Of a stretch of 64,000 nucleotides of DNA, positions 26,806 to 35,346 are shown in pieces. Each line of letters opens with the position of its first letter. The first letter of the stretch is position 1. The position numbers and the translations under genes were made by a program. The stretch comes from VXMO01 sp965219405 (GTDB lineage Bacteria > Chloroflexota > Dehalococcoidia > UBA6926): the NCBI GenBank assembly GCA_965219405.1, contig OZ244736.1, positions 124,001 through 188,000 of the forward strand. The letters are read 5' to 3'. The notes beneath the pieces are model-generated. The model did not search any database and had not been told where the DNA came from. It worked only from the letters and a program-made list of their open reading frames with translations.

Positions 26806-26844
26806 TCCCTTGCTGCCGATTGGTGTGCAATCGGCAGCAAGGGA
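26806..26844 (-). terminator. 16-bp perfect stem-loop downstream of the betaine operon
   Basis: 26806-26821 pairs perfectly with 26829-26844 around the 7-base loop GGTGTGC. It lies 22 bases beyond the proX stop on the leftward strand. Only a short CTTTG follows, so it may act as a terminator or as an mRNA 3' stabiliser. Confidence 0.7.
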
Positions 26845-26865
26845 ACACTACGAGACGAGTCGGAT

Positions 26866-27912
26866 TTACTCGGTTGGCCAGCCGGCCGGAATCACGTCCT
26901 CATCAAGGGATTCCTGGACGGCTTCAGCGATGTCATCCGGAACCCACGCGCTCCAGACATCCTCGTTGTTATTGAGCCACCACAACGCGGAATCGGCGGT
27001 GTCAGCATTGGGATTGTCCTGCTGCCATGCCACGACCGTGCCGAATTGCGGAATGTCAAAGCTCCATTGCTCGAACATGTCGATGACTTCAGGAGCTCGC
27101 TCTGCGAGGTCTGTGCGCACGGCAATCTTAATCTCGGCGTCGCGGTAGCCGCAGCCCTCCGTTGGGGCGGGGCCGCCGTCAGTGAAGGCCTGCATAACTC
27201 CCCAGCAACTCTCATTGTAGGCGGGCTCTTCCAGACGAACGAGGTCAAGGAGGAGCGCCGGGTCGTTCGTGCCCCACTGGTAGCCAAGCCATGGCTCCTG
27301 GCGCTCAAAGGCACCATAGAGGTCTGCGTTGGCGGCTGCGCCGTCACCGGGGTTCACGACGTGGACGTGATCCACCAATCCATAGCCCTCGATCTGCGCG
27401 GCGTTAACGTTCTCGCACGCCCATCCGATGACACAGGATACCAGTCGGGCCTTGCCGTCGGTCTCCGCAGTGGCAAACAGTGCCTTGTACTGCTCGTCCT
27501 TGAGATCCTCAACGTTGTCCAGGTCCGGGTACTGTTCCTGGAGATAGGTCGGGATCACGAATGCCGACTGCCAGTCTGCACCCAGGCTAAAGCCGACTTC
27601 CTGCACAGTTCCCTCGGCCAGCGCGTCAACCCAGGCGGCATCCTGGTTGGGCAGCCAGATCTCCATGGTCACGTGCGTATCACCGGCACGCAGACCCTGC
27701 AGCAGCGGCAGCGTTGCGCCGAAGACAACATCCGTTGGGTATCCGTAACCTTCTTCAACGATGTATTGTGCGATACGATTCTGAATCTGCGCACTTGGCC
27801 AGTTCAGATCGCTGAACACAATCGGATCCTTCTCTTCCTCCTGCGTGCATCCCCCGATGGCTGCCACAGCCAGCGCAACTATCGCGAGTGCAAGTATAAT
27901 GAACTTCCTCAT
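26866..27912 (-). CDS. proX: Glycine betaine/proline ABC transporter substrate-binding lipoprotein
   Basis: 348 residues. A signal peptide ends in the lipobox AIGGC (Cys 22), so it is likely lipid-anchored outside the membrane. The OpuAC-type domain begins IVFSDLNWPSAQIQNRIAQ and includes VTMEIWLPNQDAAW and PWLGYQWGTNDPALLLDL; Trp-rich segments fit a quaternary-amine cage. It is last in proV-proW-proX, 78 bases from proW. Confidence 0.9.
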   Translation of the reverse strand: MRKFIILALAIVALAVAAIGGCTQEEEKDPIVFSDLNWPSAQIQNRIAQYIVEEGYGYPTDVVFGATLPLLQGLRAGDTHVTMEIWLPNQDAAWVDALAEGTVQEVGFSLGADWQSAFVIPTYLQEQYPDLDNVEDLKDEQYKALFATAETDGKARLVSCVIGWACENVNAAQIEGYGLVDHVHVVNPGDGAAANADLYGAFERQEPWLGYQWGTNDPALLLDLVRLEEPAYNESCWGVMQAFTDGGPAPTEGCGYRDAEIKIAVRTDLAERAPEVIDMFEQWSFDIPQFGTVVAWQQDNPNADTADSALWWLNNNEDVWSAWVPDDIAEAVQESLDEDVIPAGWPTE

Positions 27913-27990
27913 GGGTACCTCACCTCCGTTTCCAGTGTCTATCTTATAACGAATCGCGGCAAAGATTTCCGAGTGGCATGATTTTGGCTC

Positions 27991-29058
27991 CTAACCCGCG
28001 GTCATTGCTTCATCTCTGCGAGCCGCAACGGCCTGGGTAAGGCGGTCAATGATGATCGCGAGGAAGACGATGGCGAGTCCGGCGATGAGGCCGTTGCCCG
28101 GCTCATTCTTTTGGAGAGCGCGATTAACGTTGTCGCCCAGGCCGCTCGCGCCGACGAGGCTGGCAATAACGACCATTGCCAACGCCATCATCGTAGTTTG
28201 GTTGACCCCGGCCATAATCGTTGGGAGCGCCATCGGAATCTGGACCTTGGTCAGGATTTGCCAATGGGATGAGCCGAATGCTCTCGCAGCATCGACAACA
28301 TCCGGCGCAACTTGGCGAATGCCCAAGTTTGTCAGGCGGATAACCGGAGGCATGGCGTACAGCAACGTAGCGAAAATAGCGCCCGGCTTTCCCAACCCGA
28401 AGAAGAGGATGCCCGGCAGCAGGTAAACGAAGCTGGGCATTGTTTGCATGCCGTCCAGAATCGGTCTCATCAAGCGATCGATAAAGTCGCTTCGCGCCCC
28501 GGTGATACCAACGGGCAGGCCAATCGCTATACACACCGCGACGGCCACAGCCATGAGCGCGAGGGTTTCCATTGTGCGGTCCCACAGGCCCATGAAGCCG
28601 ATGAAGAAAAGAGCAGAGATCGTGAAGGCCAGCAGTGGTACTCGCCCGACCACATACGCCATCAATGCCAGGGCGACAAACATGGCAGGCCACGGCGTCC
28701 ACTTCAGTCCCCTTTCGATGTAGACCAGGGAGTATGTGACGCCGGTGCCCATACCGTCAAAGGCCCATGCCGCTTCCCGTGTCAACCAGGAGACCGAGCT
28801 ATCAATCCTGTCCGCCACCACTTCTCGTGCGCTTACCGAAAGCATCATCGACCCATCCGACGATTGCTCTTCTGCGACAGTGGTAGGGAATCCCATGTTC
28901 GAGCCCCAGATAACCAGGGACACGATCAGGACAGCCAGGACGAGGCCAAGTCCCAACCAACGCCGCCGAGGCAGTTCACGGCCGTTTGTTGGGGCCAACG
29001 TCTCCTTTTCAGCGGCCTGTGGGGCCTTGTCCATGACAGCATCTTTGGTGCTAGCCAT
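27991..29058 (-). CDS. proW: Glycine betaine/proline ABC transporter permease
   Basis: 355 residues. After a polar N-terminus and one early membrane segment comes the binding-protein-dependent permease domain with the EAA loop VDAARAFGSSHWQILTKVQIPMALP, preceded by GVWALMAVAVA-like helices and GMQTMPSFVYLLPGILFFG. Family members deliver betaine, proline or choline in osmotic stress. It overlaps the proV end by eight bases. Confidence 0.92.
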   Translation of the reverse strand: MASTKDAVMDKAPQAAEKETLAPTNGRELPRRRWLGLGLVLAVLIVSLVIWGSNMGFPTTVAEEQSSDGSMMLSVSAREVVADRIDSSVSWLTREAAWAFDGMGTGVTYSLVYIERGLKWTPWPAMFVALALMAYVVGRVPLLAFTISALFFIGFMGLWDRTMETLALMAVAVAVCIAIGLPVGITGARSDFIDRLMRPILDGMQTMPSFVYLLPGILFFGLGKPGAIFATLLYAMPPVIRLTNLGIRQVAPDVVDAARAFGSSHWQILTKVQIPMALPTIMAGVNQTTMMALAMVVIASLVGASGLGDNVNRALQKNEPGNGLIAGLAIVFLAIIIDRLTQAVAARRDEAMTAG

Positions 29059-30265
29059 GATTGTCTCCGATCCCTACTCCCCCGGACAGCAACTCATCGC
29101 GCCGAATTGCCCCGACGAGCACGCCATTTTCCTCAACGACTGCAACGGGGTATGGAGCTTCTTCGACTTTCGGAATGATCTCATCCAGCGAGGTGTCAGG
29201 GTCAACGACGACGGGCTCTTGCAATTCGGCGTCTTCCAAGGTTTGCTTTCGTCGATTGGCGAGTGACTCTGCTTCTTTCTTGGTGAGCATTCCCTGTAGC
29301 TTGGAGCCTCCGCCAACGACGAACAGGGCGTCACTACTCATGTTCTCCATGATAATGAGGGCTGCGCCGGGACCCTGGCGCCTATTAACAACATCTCCCG
29401 CCTCACTCATCACGGTGCGCGCCTGGATGAGTCGTGTTGACGAGACATCGCGGACGAATTCGGACACATACTCGTCGCTCGGCAACGCGACGATCCCATC
29501 CGGTGTTCCCTCCTGGATGATTTCCCCATCTCGCATAATGGCGATCCGATTGCCGAGCTTAATCGCCTCATTGAGATCATGTGTGATGAAGACGATGGTC
29601 TTGTGCAGATCCTCCTGCAGCGTGATTAATTCGTCCTGCATCTGCCTCCGAATGAGCGGGTCCAAGCCACTGAAGGGCTCATCCATGACGAGGACGGACG
29701 GATTGACAGCGAGGGCGCGGGCAAGGCCGACGCGCTGCTGCATTCCGCCACTCATCTCACGGGGGAGATAGCGCTCCCATCCACTGAGGCCAACCTTTTC
29801 AATCGTGTCACGCGCGATGTCAAGCCGTTCTTCTTTGTCGACACCCCTGATTTCAAGGCCGTATGCCACGTTTTCCAGGACACGACGATGCGGCAGGAGA
29901 GCGTAGTTCTGGAAGACCATTGCAACGGTTGACCGACGGAAATCAATCAACTGGTCCGTCGACAATTGGAGGATGTCCTCACCGTCAAAGAAAAGTTCTC
30001 CGGCGGTGGGATCGCTCAACCTAAGGAGGGCCCTGGCGAGGGTGGATTTGCCGCTGCCGGACAGGCCCATCAGGACATAGACCTCGCCGCGGTCTACGCT
30101 AAAGGAGACGTCACGCAACGCAGTCACCAGACCGAGTTGTTCCTGGATCTCCGTACGGGTCTTTTCAGCGTGCTCGGACTCAAGAGCCCGCTCGGGACGG
30201 CTTCCGAAGACCTTCCAGACGTTCTTTACTTCAATCTGATGGTCGGCCTGCGTCATAGCACCCAT
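29051..30265 (-). CDS. proV: Glycine betaine/proline ABC transporter ATP-binding protein with CBS region
   Basis: 404 residues from ATG 30265; the frame is open to a TTG at 30310, and ATG 30256 is also possible. Walker A GLSGSGKST, signature LSGGMQQRVGLARAL, Walker B VLVMDEPFSGLDPL and the switch His (ITHDLNEA) are present. Residues about 290-400 form CBS-like repeats (AEGDVV-like AGDVVNRR, VDPDTSLDEIIPKV, VLVGAIRRDELL), which in OpuA sense ionic strength. First gene of the operon. Confidence 0.93.
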   Translation of the reverse strand: MGAMTQADHQIEVKNVWKVFGSRPERALESEHAEKTRTEIQEQLGLVTALRDVSFSVDRGEVYVLMGLSGSGKSTLARALLRLSDPTAGELFFDGEDILQLSTDQLIDFRRSTVAMVFQNYALLPHRRVLENVAYGLEIRGVDKEERLDIARDTIEKVGLSGWERYLPREMSGGMQQRVGLARALAVNPSVLVMDEPFSGLDPLIRRQMQDELITLQEDLHKTIVFITHDLNEAIKLGNRIAIMRDGEIIQEGTPDGIVALPSDEYVSEFVRDVSSTRLIQARTVMSEAGDVVNRRQGPGAALIIMENMSSDALFVVGGGSKLQGMLTKKEAESLANRRKQTLEDAELQEPVVVDPDTSLDEIIPKVEEAPYPVAVVEENGVLVGAIRRDELLSGGVGIGDNHG

Positions 30266-30345
30266 TTCTTTGGCAGATCGACGCGGGTAATAGTAAAGAA
30301 TACGGGTCAACCACGTCGTTCAGCCCCCCCTGCTCGCGACAACAC

Positions 30346-30375
30346 ACTGTAGCCGATTAGACCGCAGCCGTCCAA
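30346..30375 (-). promoter_or_regulatory. Candidate promoter for proVWX
   Basis: On the minus strand, TTGGAC (30375-30370) and TACAGT (30351-30346) are separated by 18 bases. Both boxes match the sigma-70 consensus only in part. It faces away from the amino-acid operon promoter in the shared 254-base divergent region. Confidence 0.4.
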
Positions 30376-30443
30376 TCGCCCATCGAACCCACGAAAACGG
30401 CTGCTCGACGTGGCACGAGAATGTCCGGGTTGAGGGTGATTCG

Positions 30444-30473
30444 TTGGCGTCGCTACCCAATTCATGGCACAAT
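30444..30473 (+). promoter_or_regulatory. Candidate promoter for the amino-acid ABC operon
   Basis: TTGGCG at 30444-30449 and CACAAT at 30468-30473 with an 18-base spacer; TGG directly before the -10 gives an extended -10. The start codon is at 30520, leaving a leader of about 40 bases with a strong GGGAGGAG. Confidence 0.5.
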
Positions 30474-30519
30474 ATGCGATGATTCTATCGAGCCTATTAG
30501 GAACAATCGGGAGGAGCAC

Positions 30520-31590
30520 ATGACGGGCAGAATACTTCTACTTGCACTTGCCATCGTCGCGGGCCTCATGATTTTCACAGCCTGCACGACGGAAGATGCG
30601 GGGGACCCACGAGAGGATACTCTGGGCACTGTTCTGGAACGAGAAACCCTGATCTGTGGCGTCAAGGCTGATACGCCCGGTTTCGGTGTCCTGAATCCGG
30701 ATGGCTCTGCGGAGGGTAACGACGTGGACTACTGCCGCGCCGTCGCAGCAGCGGTCCTTGGTGACGCGAACGCAGTTGAGTTCAAGGAAGCAACGTCCGC
30801 CAACAGGTTCGAGTTGCTGGCGGCCAAGGAAATCGACGTGCTGATCCGCACGACGACATGGACAGCCAGCCGTGACGCCGACCTGAACGTGGCCTTTGCC
30901 CCGACGACCTTCTACGACGGCGCAGGCATCATGGTCAATGCGGATTCAGGTGTTTCCAGCATCAGTGAGCTTGAGGGGTCCACCATCTGCATCCTTGACG
31001 GCACCAGCACGCAGGGCGCCGTATCAGACTACTTCACAGAGAACGGCCTGATGTACTCCGAGCTGACCCTGCAGGACAACGCAGCTATTCGCGGCGCCTT
31101 CATCGGCGGACAGTGCGACGCCTGGTCCTCTGACAAGTCGCAGCTTGGCGGCCATCAGTTCTCGCTGAAAACCGACGAGAATCTTGACGCCATCGTGCTG
31201 CCGGAGACTCTGTCCAAGGAGCCTCTGGGACCGAGCGTCCGGGACTACGACTCCGAGTGGGAAGACATCGTGCGATGGGTCGTGAACGGAATGATTATCG
31301 CCGAGGAGCAGGGCGTCACATCCGCAAACGTGGGCCAGATGGCTGCCAACCCGCCGAACAACACGGTCGCCCGTTTGCTGGGTGTCGGCTTTGACGGCGG
31401 CGCGCCGAGCGACCTCGGCATCGGCCATGGTCGCATTGACGGCACGTTCATGCAGGACGTGATCAGTCAGGTAGGCAACTACGGCGAGACGTATGCGCGT
31501 ACGCTGGAAACCGTTGGCCTGACACGAGCCGGGAGTCCCAATGACTCCTACTTGAACGGTGGTCTGATTTACGCCCCACCGATGAGGTAA
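30520..31590 (+). CDS. General amino-acid ABC transporter substrate-binding lipoprotein
   Basis: 356 residues from ATG 30520, with GGGAGGAG just upstream. The signal peptide ends in the lipobox FTAC (Cys 25 or so), so it is likely a lipoprotein. The family 3 solute-binding fold is visible as ICGVKADTPGFGVLNPDGSAEGNDVDYCRAVAAA (given in shortened form: GVKADTPGFG, EGNDVDYC), LLAAKEIDVLIRTTTWTASRD and ICILDGTSTQ. This pattern matches AapJ/BztA, which bind many polar amino acids. Confidence 0.9.
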   Translation: MTGRILLLALAIVAGLMIFTACTTEDAGDPREDTLGTVLERETLICGVKADTPGFGVLNPDGSAEGNDVDYCRAVAAAVLGDANAVEFKEATSANRFELLAAKEIDVLIRTTTWTASRDADLNVAFAPTTFYDGAGIMVNADSGVSSISELEGSTICILDGTSTQGAVSDYFTENGLMYSELTLQDNAAIRGAFIGGQCDAWSSDKSQLGGHQFSLKTDENLDAIVLPETLSKEPLGPSVRDYDSEWEDIVRWVVNGMIIAEEQGVTSANVGQMAANPPNNTVARLLGVGFDGGAPSDLGIGHGRIDGTFMQDVISQVGNYGETYARTLETVGLTRAGSPNDSYLNGGLIYAPPMR

Positions 31591-31610
31591 CCTCAAACCT
31601 GAGCAACGGA

Positions 31611-31645
31611 AGGCGCATGGCCTGTAGTGAACAGGCCATGCGCCT
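31611..31645 (+). other. 14-bp perfect hairpin between SBP and permease genes
   Basis: 31611-31624 pairs with 31632-31645 around TAGTGAA. It lies in the 76 bases between the binding-protein and first permease genes. Hairpins here commonly protect the upstream message or partly terminate, so that binding protein is made in excess over permease. No long T-run follows. Confidence 0.75.
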
Positions 31646-31666
31646 ACCATTATTCGGCGCTAAGCC

Positions 31667-32833
31667 ATGAAGCAATACGCCACGCACCTCTGGTATCACG
31701 GCTCTTCCCGAGCCAATATCGTCAACGTCGTCGTTGGAACAGTTGCCGTCGTCGTGGCCACCTATCTGGTCTACTCGATCTTTGTCCACCTTTTCGATTT
31801 CAGGTTCCTCACCGGCCCGTACGGCAGCCCTGACCGCAGCGGCATTTTCGTATTCCTGCATGTCGAAGCCAGCGATCCGCGATGGCTGGGAATGCTCAAG
31901 GGCGCGGGAAACACGATCTCCGTCGTCATCTTCGCCATAGCGCTGGCCTCGCTGCTGGGTCTCCTTGTAGGTGTGGCCAGGTTGTCCACCAACCCCATCT
32001 TGAATCGCCTGGGCATGGTCTACGTTGAGACATTCAGGAATCTTCCTCTCCTGCTCCTTATGTATTTCTTCGCGTTCGGCGTGTTCAGGGCCCTGCCCCA
32101 GATCGAGGCTCGTACAGGCATAGACGGGTTCTTCATGGTCAGCAATCGGGGAGTTGCGATTCCCTGGCTTGAGGGCACGCACGATATCTGGTGGCTATGG
32201 ATGATCGCACTTTTTGTAGGCGGCGCAGTGGCGCTCTGGGTGCGTCGAAGGCGGGAGCGTCAAGAGGACCTCACGGGCCAGACGATGCACGGCAATACGT
32301 GGGCGATTGCAATCTTCCTTGGAGTGGCAATCGTCTCGTACCTTTTGTTGGCGTTCCCACTCAGACCCGCGCTTCCCGAGGTAGTGGAGTCAGACGCCGG
32401 ATTTTTTGCCTACAAGAATGGGGCCCAACTTGGGTTGGGATACATCAGCGCGCTGGTGTCCGTAACGCTGTATTTCGGCGCTTTTATCGCGGAAATCGTG
32501 CGCGGGTCGATTCAAGCCGTGCCACACGGTCAAGTAGAGGCAGCCTCATCACTGGGATTCACCGCGTATCAACGATTCACGCTGGTCGTCCTGCCACAGG
32601 CGCTGAGAATCATGATTCCCGCTCTAAACAACGAATTTCAGAACACCAACAAGGACTCCACCCTCGCGCACGTCATCGCGTTTGGCGAGATCGTGTTGAT
32701 CTCAAACCGCATCGTCAATAACGCCGGGAACCTGCTGCAGGTCTACCTCTTCATCTTCATCGTCTTCATCGTGACCAACCTGATCATCTCCACGATCATG
32801 AACACAATCAACAAGAACGTGCAGCTGAAATGA
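31667..32833 (+). CDS. Amino-acid ABC transporter permease (AapQ/BztB-like)
   Basis: 388 residues, longer than simple HisM-type permeases, as typical of the Aap/Bzt branch with extra N-terminal helices. The permease domain includes VYVETFRNLPLLLLMYF and the EAA loop GQVEAASSLGFTAYQRFTLVVLPQALRIM. About eight hydrophobic segments. The end overlaps the next gene by four bases (ATGA). Confidence 0.9.
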   Translation: MKQYATHLWYHGSSRANIVNVVVGTVAVVVATYLVYSIFVHLFDFRFLTGPYGSPDRSGIFVFLHVEASDPRWLGMLKGAGNTISVVIFAIALASLLGLLVGVARLSTNPILNRLGMVYVETFRNLPLLLLMYFFAFGVFRALPQIEARTGIDGFFMVSNRGVAIPWLEGTHDIWWLWMIALFVGGAVALWVRRRRERQEDLTGQTMHGNTWAIAIFLGVAIVSYLLLAFPLRPALPEVVESDAGFFAYKNGAQLGLGYISALVSVTLYFGAFIAEIVRGSIQAVPHGQVEAASSLGFTAYQRFTLVVLPQALRIMIPALNNEFQNTNKDSTLAHVIAFGEIVLISNRIVNNAGNLLQVYLFIFIVFIVTNLIISTIMNTINKNVQLK

Positions 32834-34173
32834 GTATGATCGCCGTACGAAGGGACGCCATCGCCGAGCGTATTGACTGGGCGAAGGCCAACCTGTTCGA
32901 CACGCGAGTCAATACGGCAATTACGCTCGTCTCGTTCGCGGCGGCGGTGGTGTTCCTGTTCCTGACCGTACGGTATTTGCTCTTCCAGGCTAACTGGGGA
33001 CTGGTGGCGCTGAACCGAAAACTCTTCTTTGTCGGCAGTTATCCCTCCGAGGAAGCTTTCCGAATCTGGATCGCCATGTTCCTGGCGGTGACTCTGATTG
33101 CCATCACCTACGGCATTTGGGGAGGACGCTTACGACCGTACCTGATTGTCGTCGGCGCCGTGGCAGCCCTGGTGTTGACGCTCGGGCTCGGAGTAGAGCC
33201 GCGCATTGAGGAGCGAGCATTTACAGAAATCATTGAGTCAGGCGGCCAGCAAACCACGATCAGCGGCATCAACAGGGTGCTCGTGATGGAGGGAGGGTGG
33301 GCGCCTTCATGGCTGTATTCGTTGTCATTGGGGCTGGCAGTGCCGTTTGGATCGACGTGGGTGCTAATGGCGGGCGTGTTTGGGACGCTCGCCGGCGGGG
33401 CGTTCATTGGGAGACGACTGGCGACGTTCCGGAGCAACCCAATCATGCTTCAAGGGATGGGCGCGCTGTGGGTGCTACTCATCCCGGCCATTGTTCTCCT
33501 CCAGCTCGGCGTCTCAACCAACAGTTGGGAAAGCGCTTTCCTTGACATCATCGTCTTCTCAGTAGGCGTCTTCTTCTCGTTCTTCATTGGCCTGATATTG
33601 GCGATGGGACGGGTATCGCCCTATCGCGCCATTCGGATATCGTCGGTCGGCTATATCGAAGTTGTACGCGCGGCCCCCCTCCTTGTCTGGCTGCTATTCG
33701 CGACATTCCTCAAGGACGAGTTGGGCCCGGTGGGCGCGGCCTTTAGCAGCATCGACCTGGTCTATCGCGTGATGTTCGTGTTTGCGTTCTTCGGCGGGGC
33801 GTATATCGCGGAGGTGATTCGAGGCGGCCTGCAGTCCGTGCCACGGGGACAGGCGGAGGCGGCGCAGTCCATCGGGCTCTCGACTCTCCAGATGTACACT
33901 CTCATCATCCTGCCGCAGGCGATTCGAGCAGTAATTCCCGCAATCATCGGCCGCTTCATCGCGCTGTGGAAAGACACTGCCCTGCTCGCGGCAATCTCGC
34001 TGGTCAACACCCTGGAGAAGTCCAGGAAGGTCCTGGGCGGGCAAACGGACATTGCAGAGGGCGCATTCTTCGAAATCTATCTGATCGTCGCGCTCATATA
34101 CTGGGTCATCTCCTATATGCTGTCCCGCCTCGGAGACACGGCGGAATCACGGCTGGGCGTCGGACAACGATAG
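32830..34173 (+). CDS. Amino-acid ABC transporter permease (AapM/BztC-like)
   Basis: 447 residues, partner permease of the preceding gene. It has several N-terminal helices followed by the transport domain with VGYIEVVRAAPLLVWLLF and the EAA loop GQAEAAQSIGLSTLQMYTLIILPQAIRAV. The pairing of a ~390 and a ~430-residue permease is characteristic of general L-amino-acid transporters. Thirty bases separate it from the ATPase gene. Confidence 0.9.
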   Translation: MSMIAVRRDAIAERIDWAKANLFDTRVNTAITLVSFAAAVVFLFLTVRYLLFQANWGLVALNRKLFFVGSYPSEEAFRIWIAMFLAVTLIAITYGIWGGRLRPYLIVVGAVAALVLTLGLGVEPRIEERAFTEIIESGGQQTTISGINRVLVMEGGWAPSWLYSLSLGLAVPFGSTWVLMAGVFGTLAGGAFIGRRLATFRSNPIMLQGMGALWVLLIPAIVLLQLGVSTNSWESAFLDIIVFSVGVFFSFFIGLILAMGRVSPYRAIRISSVGYIEVVRAAPLLVWLLFATFLKDELGPVGAAFSSIDLVYRVMFVFAFFGGAYIAEVIRGGLQSVPRGQAEAAQSIGLSTLQMYTLIILPQAIRAVIPAIIGRFIALWKDTALLAAISLVNTLEKSRKVLGGQTDIAEGAFFEIYLIVALIYWVISYMLSRLGDTAESRLGVGQR

Positions 34174-34202
34174 CTGCACGTTGAGGAGGGGGAATCTCGA
34201 CC

Positions 34203-34952
34203 ATGCCGAAGAATAGTGATTACGAAATGGTTCATATGGAGAACGTGGTCAAGCGATTTGGCAGCTTCACCGCTCTAAATGACATCAACCTGTCAATCGC
34301 TGAGGGAGAAGTTGTCGTGATGATCGGCCCCTCAGGGTCCGGAAAGTCGACTGTCCTCCGCACGATAAACCAGCTTGAGAAACACGACTCCGGCCGTATC
34401 GTGGTGGACGGGATGGAAATCACGGACGATCTGCGCACGCTTGCCCAGATTCGAACGGAGACCGGCATGGTCTTCCAACAGTTCAACCTGTTCCCACACA
34501 TAAGCGTTCTGCGGAATATCACTCTTGCCCCGCAGAAGGTACGCCATATGCCTCAGAAGGATGCGGAAGACCTTGCCATGCAGCTGCTGGAGCGAGTGGG
34601 CATACCGGAACAGGCAGACAAGTTCCCCGGTCAGCTATCGGGCGGGCAGCAGCAGCGCGTTGCCATAGCTCGCGCCCTGGCAATGAATCCGAGGCTGATG
34701 TTGTTCGATGAGCCCACGTCGGCACTTGATCCCGAGATGATCAACGAGGTGCTCAAGGTGATGGGCGAGCTTGCGGCGGACGGCATGACGATGATCTGCG
34801 TCACCCATGAGATGGGCTTCGCGCGCGGGGTGGCGGATCGTGTAATCATGCTCGATGAGGGGATGATTGCAGAGGAAGGCGTACCCAACGAGTTCTTCAA
34901 CAACCCGCAGAGCGATCGCGCCAAGCTCTTCCTGTCACAGATCCTGCACTGA
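34203..34952 (+). CDS. Amino-acid ABC transporter ATP-binding protein (AapP/GlnQ-like)
   Basis: 249 residues, standard for polar amino-acid ATPases. Walker A GPSGSGKSTVLR, Q-loop VFQQFNLFPH, signature LSGGQQQRVAIARALAM, Walker B LMLFDEPTSALDPE and switch His (VTHEMGFA) are all intact. GGAGGGGG precedes the ATG. It energises the two permeases upstream. Confidence 0.95.
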   Translation: MPKNSDYEMVHMENVVKRFGSFTALNDINLSIAEGEVVVMIGPSGSGKSTVLRTINQLEKHDSGRIVVDGMEITDDLRTLAQIRTETGMVFQQFNLFPHISVLRNITLAPQKVRHMPQKDAEDLAMQLLERVGIPEQADKFPGQLSGGQQQRVAIARALAMNPRLMLFDEPTSALDPEMINEVLKVMGELAADGMTMICVTHEMGFARGVADRVIMLDEGMIAEEGVPNEFFNNPQSDRAKLFLSQILH

Positions 34953-34962
34953 CCACGTGTAG

Positions 34963-35038
34963 TGGTGGAGCCGAGGGGATTCGAACCCCTGACCCCCTGC
35001 TTGCAAAGCAGGTGCTCTCCCGACTGAGCTACGACCCC
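34963..35038 (-). tRNA. tRNA-Ala (anticodon UGC)
   Basis: Read on the minus strand, a 76-base cloverleaf begins GGGGTCGTAGCTCAG, has the anticodon stem CCTGC/GCAGG around TTTGCAA with anticodon TGC, the T-loop GGTTCGAATCC, and ends in GGCTCC-A-CCA. CCA is genome-encoded. The acceptor stem pairs fully with two G-U pairs (3:70 and 5:68). The gene is 10 bases past the amino-acid ATPase stop, on the opposite strand. Confidence 0.95.
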
Positions 35039-35062
35039 ACGATTGAGCGGCGGATGTTTATT

Positions 35063-35197
35063 CTAACTTGCCGTTACTCCGACGATGGCAAGGGTGATAA
35101 TCGCTCCGGAGACACAGATGGCCGCCATCAGGATGCTTAGTTCAAGCAGCCCGAACCTGCGCCGACGCCTTCTTGCGCCCCCGGAATCTTTTGCCAT
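35063..35197 (-). CDS. Small single-pass membrane protein, unknown
   Basis: A 44-residue open frame starting MAKDSGGARRRRRRFG, then one hydrophobic segment of about 24 residues (LLELSILMAAICVSGAIITL in part) and a short end. Basic residues before the helix predict an N-in orientation. GAGG lies about nine bases before the ATG. It lies between tRNA-Ala and rnhA, reading away from rnhA. I do not recognise the family; the positive-inside pattern and ribosome-binding site support it as real, but only conservation would prove it. Confidence 0.5.
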   Translation of the reverse strand: MAKDSGGARRRRRRFGLLELSILMAAICVSGAIITLAIVGVTAS

Positions 35198-35270
35198 GGT
35201 CTTGTCCTCATTTCTGTCCCTGCGCTGTCTTTCCATTATGCCTTGTGGTAGGGCGTCTGTGACAGAAGCC

Positions 35271-35276
35271 TATACT
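35271..35276 (+). promoter_or_regulatory. -10 element upstream of rnhA
   Basis: TATACT is followed after five bases by an ATG (35282) that opens an eight-codon frame running to rnhA. No clear -35 at 16-18 bases. This is the same -10-to-ATG spacing as at 20556. Confidence 0.45.
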
Positions 35277-35281
35277 TTCGA

Positions 35282-35308
35282 ATGAGAGTCCTTACGATTC
35301 AACCATGA
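35282..35308 (+). CDS. Candidate 8-residue upstream ORF (leader)
   Basis: The frame encodes MRVLTIQP and stops at TGA (35306-35308), overlapping an ATG (35305) in the rnhA frame as ATGA. It has no Shine-Dalgarno and would be translated from a near-leaderless message. It may couple ribosomes into rnhA, or be chance. Weak evidence. Confidence 0.25.
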   Translation: MRVLTIQP

Positions 35309-35346
35309 GCCATGGCGGCTTTCACAGGCAGGGAGAATCCCGGACG

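Noticed and set aside
27046..27981. Rightward 311-codon frame opposite proX
   Set aside because: Covered by an intact lipoprotein gene with clear motifs.
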